Source: Leptospira vanthielii serovar Holland str. Waz Holland = ATCC 700522 (GTDB taxonomy: Bacteria; Spirochaetota; Leptospiria; Leptospirales; Leptospiraceae). From it: 64,000 nt of DNA. The notes below the pieces were generated by a model, which searched no databases, was not told where the DNA came from, and saw only the letters and a program-made list of their open reading frames with translations. Shown one piece after another: positions 60,173-64,000 of this stretch. Location: NCBI RefSeq assembly GCF_000332455.1, contig NZ_AOGY02000014.1, positions 62,001 to 126,000 on the forward strand. Direction: 5' to 3'. Positions within the stretch are counted from its first letter, which is position 1, and each line of letters opens with the position of its first letter. The translations under genes were made by a program, and so were the position numbers.

Positions 60173-60883
60173 ATGTACCAAGAGATCCAACTAACATCCC
60201 AGTTTCGCACCTCTGTCGATCGTGCCGTTGCATTAGGGAAGAAGGTCTCTATGATCACCTACGTGCTGGGGGATATTGGAGAGGCAAAACTTAAGTACAT
60301 TTTGTTCCGCATTTTAGGTTCTGTTGGTCGTGAAGATTTGATGGAGTTGTTTTATACAGCTGCGAAGGAACTCATTGTCAATTCGACAAAAGCGGCTATC
60401 AAACGAATCATCTTCGAAGAACTCAAACTCAACATCCAGAACTTACAAGATTATGAAGAGGGGATGAAATTTTTTAAGTCCAGCCTCAATGAAAGAAAGT
60501 TCCCTGCTTATAAAAAGCAAATGCGTGAGTCTGGTCTCTTTGTAAAGATCACTTGCATCTACCAAAAGGACAAAATTAACCTAGAAATTAGAAATAATTT
60601 CCCATTATTGCCAATTGAGGCAGAACGAGTAAAAGAAAAGTTTATTAATGCGAAAAAGTATGATAATCTATTCGAGTTCTTTATGGAACACGGCGATAGT
60701 ACGGAGGGAGCAGGAATGGGAATCACAATGGTAGAAATATTGTTGTCTCAATCTGGTTTCGACCGTCGTTTACTCTCTATATATTCATCAGAAAGGAAAA
60801 AGGAAACAGTAGCGCGTGTGGAAGTTCATTTAAGTGGGATTCCAAAATCCTCTGAGACACACGAACAATTGTTTGTAGAATAA
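60173..60883 (+). CDS. HATPase-like (GHKL fold) protein, no kinase domain
   Basis: A 236-residue cytosolic protein. Segments match the histidine-kinase ATPase fold without a phospho-acceptor helix: an N-box-like AAKELIVNSTKAAIKR (about 64-79) and a G-box STEGAGMGITMVEILLSQSG (about 178). Between them lies a helical insert (about 85-130). It may regulate by binding ATP or a partner. Its stop overlaps the ATG of the next gene, so the two are coupled. Confidence 0.72.
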   Translation: MYQEIQLTSQFRTSVDRAVALGKKVSMITYVLGDIGEAKLKYILFRILGSVGREDLMELFYTAAKELIVNSTKAAIKRIIFEELKLNIQNLQDYEEGMKFFKSSLNERKFPAYKKQMRESGLFVKITCIYQKDKINLEIRNNFPLLPIEAERVKEKFINAKKYDNLFEFFMEHGDSTEGAGMGITMVEILLSQSGFDRRLLSIYSSERKKETVARVEVHLSGIPKSSETHEQLFVE

Positions 60884-62043
60884 TGTCCGAACTAAGCTCA
60901 AAAGCAGACCAACTCAAACGACAAGCAGACCTAATTGGTCTGACAAGAGAAGCCGTATTTACGGATGAACAAGCCAAAGAAGTTTTACAAGGTAAAATTA
61001 CAGATGGTTACCTTGTGAAAATCAAAATTGACTTGGACAGTTTGAACGGAATGATCCTCATCCTAGTATCTTCCATTCGTAAACATCTTATGGAATTGTA
61101 TGCCGTGGTGGGAACATCCCCAACGTTTCGAAGGATCCGAACTTTTGCGGACCATGTACAAATCTCAACGGACTTGGGTGATATTGGAAAAACCGGTGGG
61201 TATGATCCTGCGATTTCAGAAAATATTGGGCGTGCCGTTCACAGAGCCTTCACCAAAGAGAAGTTAGAGGAACTATTGCCCCTTTGGCAAAAAAAAGATC
61301 CTTCTCATATCGCAGAAATTTTAGAAATGCCCATCCTTGCGGCAACAAAAGGAAGAAATATAAAACTCCAAGCGGAAGTAGATAAAATTTCTACAGCAAA
61401 GTTTCGTTATGAAAACCCAATGAAAGGTATAATCCTTCCCATTCCTAAACCGGAAGATGAAACGGCTTCGGCACAAGATGTTTCGGTTCCAGGAATTTCC
61501 ACCGAACCAGCGAAAGGTGAACTTTCCTCACTTGACCGTCAAATTGCCCAATTCCGGACAGCTTTTCCTAAAGAATTGAATATGAAAACGGTCATTTCAC
61601 CCATCAACGGAGTGGAGTTTGATAATTTAATAGAAGGTATGGAAATTCTTTTTCGAGTTCCCACGGAAACCCCTGAAGGCCAAACGAATGCACAAATTCT
61701 TGGACTCATTGATGAAGAAGGGAAAATTTCCAAAGAACCAGTTGTCGGAAGGTTTCTTGGCATTGTCGGAAACAAAACAGAATATCATATTTTTGCAGAA
61801 GGACCAAATCAGTATTTACTTCATTCGATTGAAGAACATCCGGTGAAGGTGGCCATACCTAAACCTGCAGGTATGTCAGGTTCGGCAAACAAAGGTTCTG
61901 CGGCTCAAGGTCAAAAGAAAAAAACAGGTAATGCTTCGGCTCAGGAATCCAAGTCTTCTGGTGCCAACTTATTTATATTAATGGGTGTTTTTATCACTAT
62001 CGTACTTTTTGGAGTCCTCATCTTTGTCATGGTGATTTTGTAG
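60883..62043 (+). CDS. Tail-anchored hypothetical protein
   Basis: A 386-residue protein: soluble helical N-terminal half, a middle segment with Pro/Glu-rich linker (about 185-210), a beta-rich part (about 230-330), then an Ala/Gly/Lys-rich linker and one C-terminal membrane helix (LFILMGVFITIVLFGVLIFV) with no residues to spare. The topology is that of a tail-anchored protein with the bulk in the cytosol. No family recognised. Translationally coupled to the HATPase-like gene, so the two probably act together. Confidence 0.75.
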   Translation: MSELSSKADQLKRQADLIGLTREAVFTDEQAKEVLQGKITDGYLVKIKIDLDSLNGMILILVSSIRKHLMELYAVVGTSPTFRRIRTFADHVQISTDLGDIGKTGGYDPAISENIGRAVHRAFTKEKLEELLPLWQKKDPSHIAEILEMPILAATKGRNIKLQAEVDKISTAKFRYENPMKGIILPIPKPEDETASAQDVSVPGISTEPAKGELSSLDRQIAQFRTAFPKELNMKTVISPINGVEFDNLIEGMEILFRVPTETPEGQTNAQILGLIDEEGKISKEPVVGRFLGIVGNKTEYHIFAEGPNQYLLHSIEEHPVKVAIPKPAGMSGSANKGSAAQGQKKKTGNASAQESKSSGANLFILMGVFITIVLFGVLIFVMVIL

Positions 62044-62062
62044 GCAAGAGTTTTAGAACTAA

Positions 62063-62105
62063 AACCCCTAACCATTCCAATGGCGAAAGGTAGGGGTTGT
62101 TTTTT
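62063..62105 (+). terminator. Strong intrinsic terminator
   Basis: AACCCCTAACC (62063-62073) pairs with GGTAGGGGTT (62089-62098) with one bulge, around a 15-base loop, and is followed by GTTTTTT. It follows the tail-anchored protein gene by about 20 bases and ends the plus-strand thrC-downstream unit. Confidence 0.85.
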
Positions 62106-62180
62106 AAAAGAATTTTGATTTTAGGATAAGTGATTCGATTGTAAAAGTAATTTGGATCTTCATTTCGGTCGAAATGAAAC

Positions 62181-64000
62181 TTAACCTGCAACCACAATGT
62201 TCACAAGTTTTCCCTTCACATAGATTTCTTTTTTGATTTCTTTGCCTTCCCAAAACGGTTTTGCTTTTTCCACTGCTTTGGCGAGGGTCAAAACTTCTTT
62301 CTCTTCGATGTCCCTTGGAGCAAGAAACTCTCCTCTCATCTTTCCATTCACTTGGATCACAATGGTGATGTTGGCATCGAGTAAATACTTCTCCTCCCAT
62401 TTGGGATAAGGCTGGTAAGCGAGTGATTCTTTGTGTCCGAGTTTTTCCCAGAGTTCTTCTGCCAAATGGGGAGCATAAGGAGAGAGGGCCAGAACAAACG
62501 GCTCCAAAACTTTTCTCGGTTTTCTAGGATTCGTTGTGAACTCATTGATGAAAATCATCATCTGAGATACGGCTGTATTGAATGAAAAATGATCGATATC
62601 GTCTTTTACTTTTTTAATCGTACGATGTAGTGTTTTGAGTTCGGCTTCGGTAGGTTCGATCTCTTCTACAAAGAAGGATTCGTTTTCGCCTGAATGAAAA
62701 AGTCTCCATACTCGATTTAAAAATCGAAAAACACCATCGACTCCGTTTTTACTCCAAGGTTTGGACATTTCAAACGGACCCATAAACATTTCAAAAAGTC
62801 GGAGAGTATCCGCACCAAATTCTGAAACTACATCATCTGGATTGACCACGTTGCCACGAGATTTGGACATTTTCCCTTTGTCTTCTCCCAAAATCAAACC
62901 TTGGTGGACTAACTTTTGGAAGGGTTCTGGTGAAGAAACATGGCCTAGATCAAAAAGAATTTTATGCCAAAATCTGGAGTATAACAAATGCAATACGGCG
63001 TGTTCTGCCCCACCCACATAGACTTCCACCGGCATCCAAGCTTTTTCTAGTTCTGGATCAATGAGTTTATCGTTGTTTCTTGGGTCAATGTAACGAAGGT
63101 AATAATAACAAGAACCGGCCCACTGGGGCATGGTATTGGTTTCTCTTTTTCCCACTTCTCCCGTTACAGGATCAGTGTAGACAAGCCAATCTTTCGCAAG
63201 GGCCAGTGGAGATTCTCCCGTACCAGATGGTTTGAATTCTTCTAAGTCTGGCAATACTAAGGGAAGTTCGGAATCAGAAAGAGCTTTGGAGGATCCATCG
63301 GCAAAGTGAACGAGAGGAATCGGTTCACCCCAATACCTTTGTCTGGCAAAAAGCCAATCTCTGAGTTTGAATTGGACTTTTTTGCGACCAATCCCTTTGT
63401 TTTCTGCCCAAGTGGACATGGTTTGGAAGGCATCTTTGTAAGATTTACCATCTAACTGCACTTCTGCGGAAGAAGAATTAATACAAATAGAGTCTTTGGA
63501 ATCAAAAGCTAAATTTGGTTCCATCTTTCCATCGATGACTTGCTTGATCGGAAGTTGGAACTTCACAGCAAAGTCGTAGTCTCTTTGGTCGTGAGCAGGA
63601 ACCGCCATGATGGCACCGGTTCCATAAGAAATTAAAACATAATCAGAAATATAAATGGGAACTTTTATAGAAGGATCTGTTGGCAAACTTGCGTAGGAAC
63701 CTGTAAACACTCCGGTTTTGTCTTTATTCAATTCCGTTCGTTCCAAATCACTTTTTAACGAACAATCCTTTTGGTATTTTTCCACAGCCGATTTTTGTTC
63801 GGGAGTGGTGAGCAGAGAAACAAGTGGATGTTCTGGGGCAAGGACTAGGTAGGTGGCTCCAAAAATGGTGTCGGGTCTTGTTGTATAAACAGTGATGTCT
63901 TTGGAGAGTGAGGGAACAGGGAAACTAAGTTCCAATCCTTCGGATTTTCCAATCCAATTTCTTTGCATCTCTAAGGTGGAAGTAGGCCATTCACAAAGAG
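62181..64000 (-). CDS. leuS: Leucyl-tRNA synthetase, 3' part (runs off window)
   Basis: The frame is open to the window's last base, so this is the C-terminal part of LeuS, about 606 codons; the Met at 63968 is internal (LCEWPTSTLEMQRNWIGKSE reads across it). Visible: the CP1 editing domain start (MQRNWIGKSEG and YTTRPDTIFGATYLVLAP), ALVISYGTGAIMAVPAHDQRD-type editing segment, the WAGSCYYYLRYIDP region, KMSKS in GEDKGKMSKSRGNVVNP, the anticodon-binding helices, and the C-terminal IQVNGKMRGEF. It ends 76 bases from the terminator; convergent with the tail-anchored gene. Confidence 0.95.
   Translation of the reverse strand, partial: LCEWPTSTLEMQRNWIGKSEGLELSFPVPSLSKDITVYTTRPDTIFGATYLVLAPEHPLVSLLTTPEQKSAVEKYQKDCSLKSDLERTELNKDKTGVFTGSYASLPTDPSIKVPIYISDYVLISYGTGAIMAVPAHDQRDYDFAVKFQLPIKQVIDGKMEPNLAFDSKDSICINSSSAEVQLDGKSYKDAFQTMSTWAENKGIGRKKVQFKLRDWLFARQRYWGEPIPLVHFADGSSKALSDSELPLVLPDLEEFKPSGTGESPLALAKDWLVYTDPVTGEVGKRETNTMPQWAGSCYYYLRYIDPRNNDKLIDPELEKAWMPVEVYVGGAEHAVLHLLYSRFWHKILFDLGHVSSPEPFQKLVHQGLILGEDKGKMSKSRGNVVNPDDVVSEFGADTLRLFEMFMGPFEMSKPWSKNGVDGVFRFLNRVWRLFHSGENESFFVEEIEPTEAELKTLHRTIKKVKDDIDHFSFNTAVSQMMIFINEFTTNPRKPRKVLEPFVLALSPYAPHLAEELWEKLGHKESLAYQPYPKWEEKYLLDANITIVIQVNGKMRGEFLAPRDIEEKEVLTLAKAVEKAKPFWEGKEIKKEIYVKGKLVNIVVAG

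Noticed and set aside
62181..63968. Independent 595-residue protein starting at 63968
   Set aside because: The same frame stays open to the window edge and reads as LeuS across the Met, so it is a partial leuS.

Overview
The window looks like chromosomal DNA of a Leptospira species, probably from the environmental/saprophytic side of the genus. This is inferred from protein character, not from a search. The clues are moderately A+T-rich DNA, many short spirochaete-type lipobox signal peptides, a fused GpsA/acyltransferase, a type I FAS-like malonyl/acetyl transacylase, a DUF115 motility-type protein, and long runs of housekeeping genes with very short gaps. No rRNA, CRISPR array, prophage or intact insertion sequence is seen. 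One tRNA gene (Gln, UUG) is present.

Layout. 1-6.9 kb: a cation/proton antiporter, then a TolC / HlyD-type adaptor / ABC-exporter operon whose ATPase domain has lost its catalytic motifs. 6.9-11.1 kb: accessory stretch with YceI-like, DUF1801, GFA and ArsR + AHSA1 genes, a decayed nucleotidyltransferase, and gene-poor DNA with inverted and repeated motifs. 11.1-14.9 kb: ligA, an M23 peptidase and a SanA-like protein. 15-20.5 kb: a second YceI-like protein, a J-domain protein, then acyl-CoA dehydrogenase, AEC permease, EamA permease and DUF4442 genes. 20.5-28.5 kb: the GpsA-acyltransferase fusion, a DASS transporter broken at a G7 tract, two lipoproteins, and a sensor kinase with its response regulator. 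28.5-37.1 kb: one long minus-strand housekeeping cluster (FabD-like, WYL, ispE, tRNA-Gln, glmU, prs, rplY, pth, ftsH, EVE). Its pth has lost most canonical catalytic residues. 37.2-45.7 kb: a sodium/solute symporter, PilZ-like protein, M23 lipoprotein, flavin monooxygenase, ankyrin lipoprotein, a chimeric decaying metallophosphoesterase, and thioredoxin-like proteins. 45.8-54.4 kb: valS, purD, an unknown gene, prfB, a degenerate sigma54-type AAA+ regulator and an OmpA-like protein, all on the plus strand. 54.4-64 kb: lepB, a transpeptidase and a DUF115 gene on the minus strand; thrC, an HATPase-like protein and a tail-anchored protein on the plus strand; then 3'-terminal leuS running off the window.

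A recurring theme is proteins that keep their fold and locus but lose catalytic motifs: the ABC exporter ATPase, Pth, the AAA+ regulator, the antiporter RCK domain and the metallophosphoesterase. No single obviously new multi-gene system stands out. The best leads are the pseudo-ATPase exporter operon, the degenerate Pth in the classical pth locus, and the GAFTGA-less regulator downstream of prfB.
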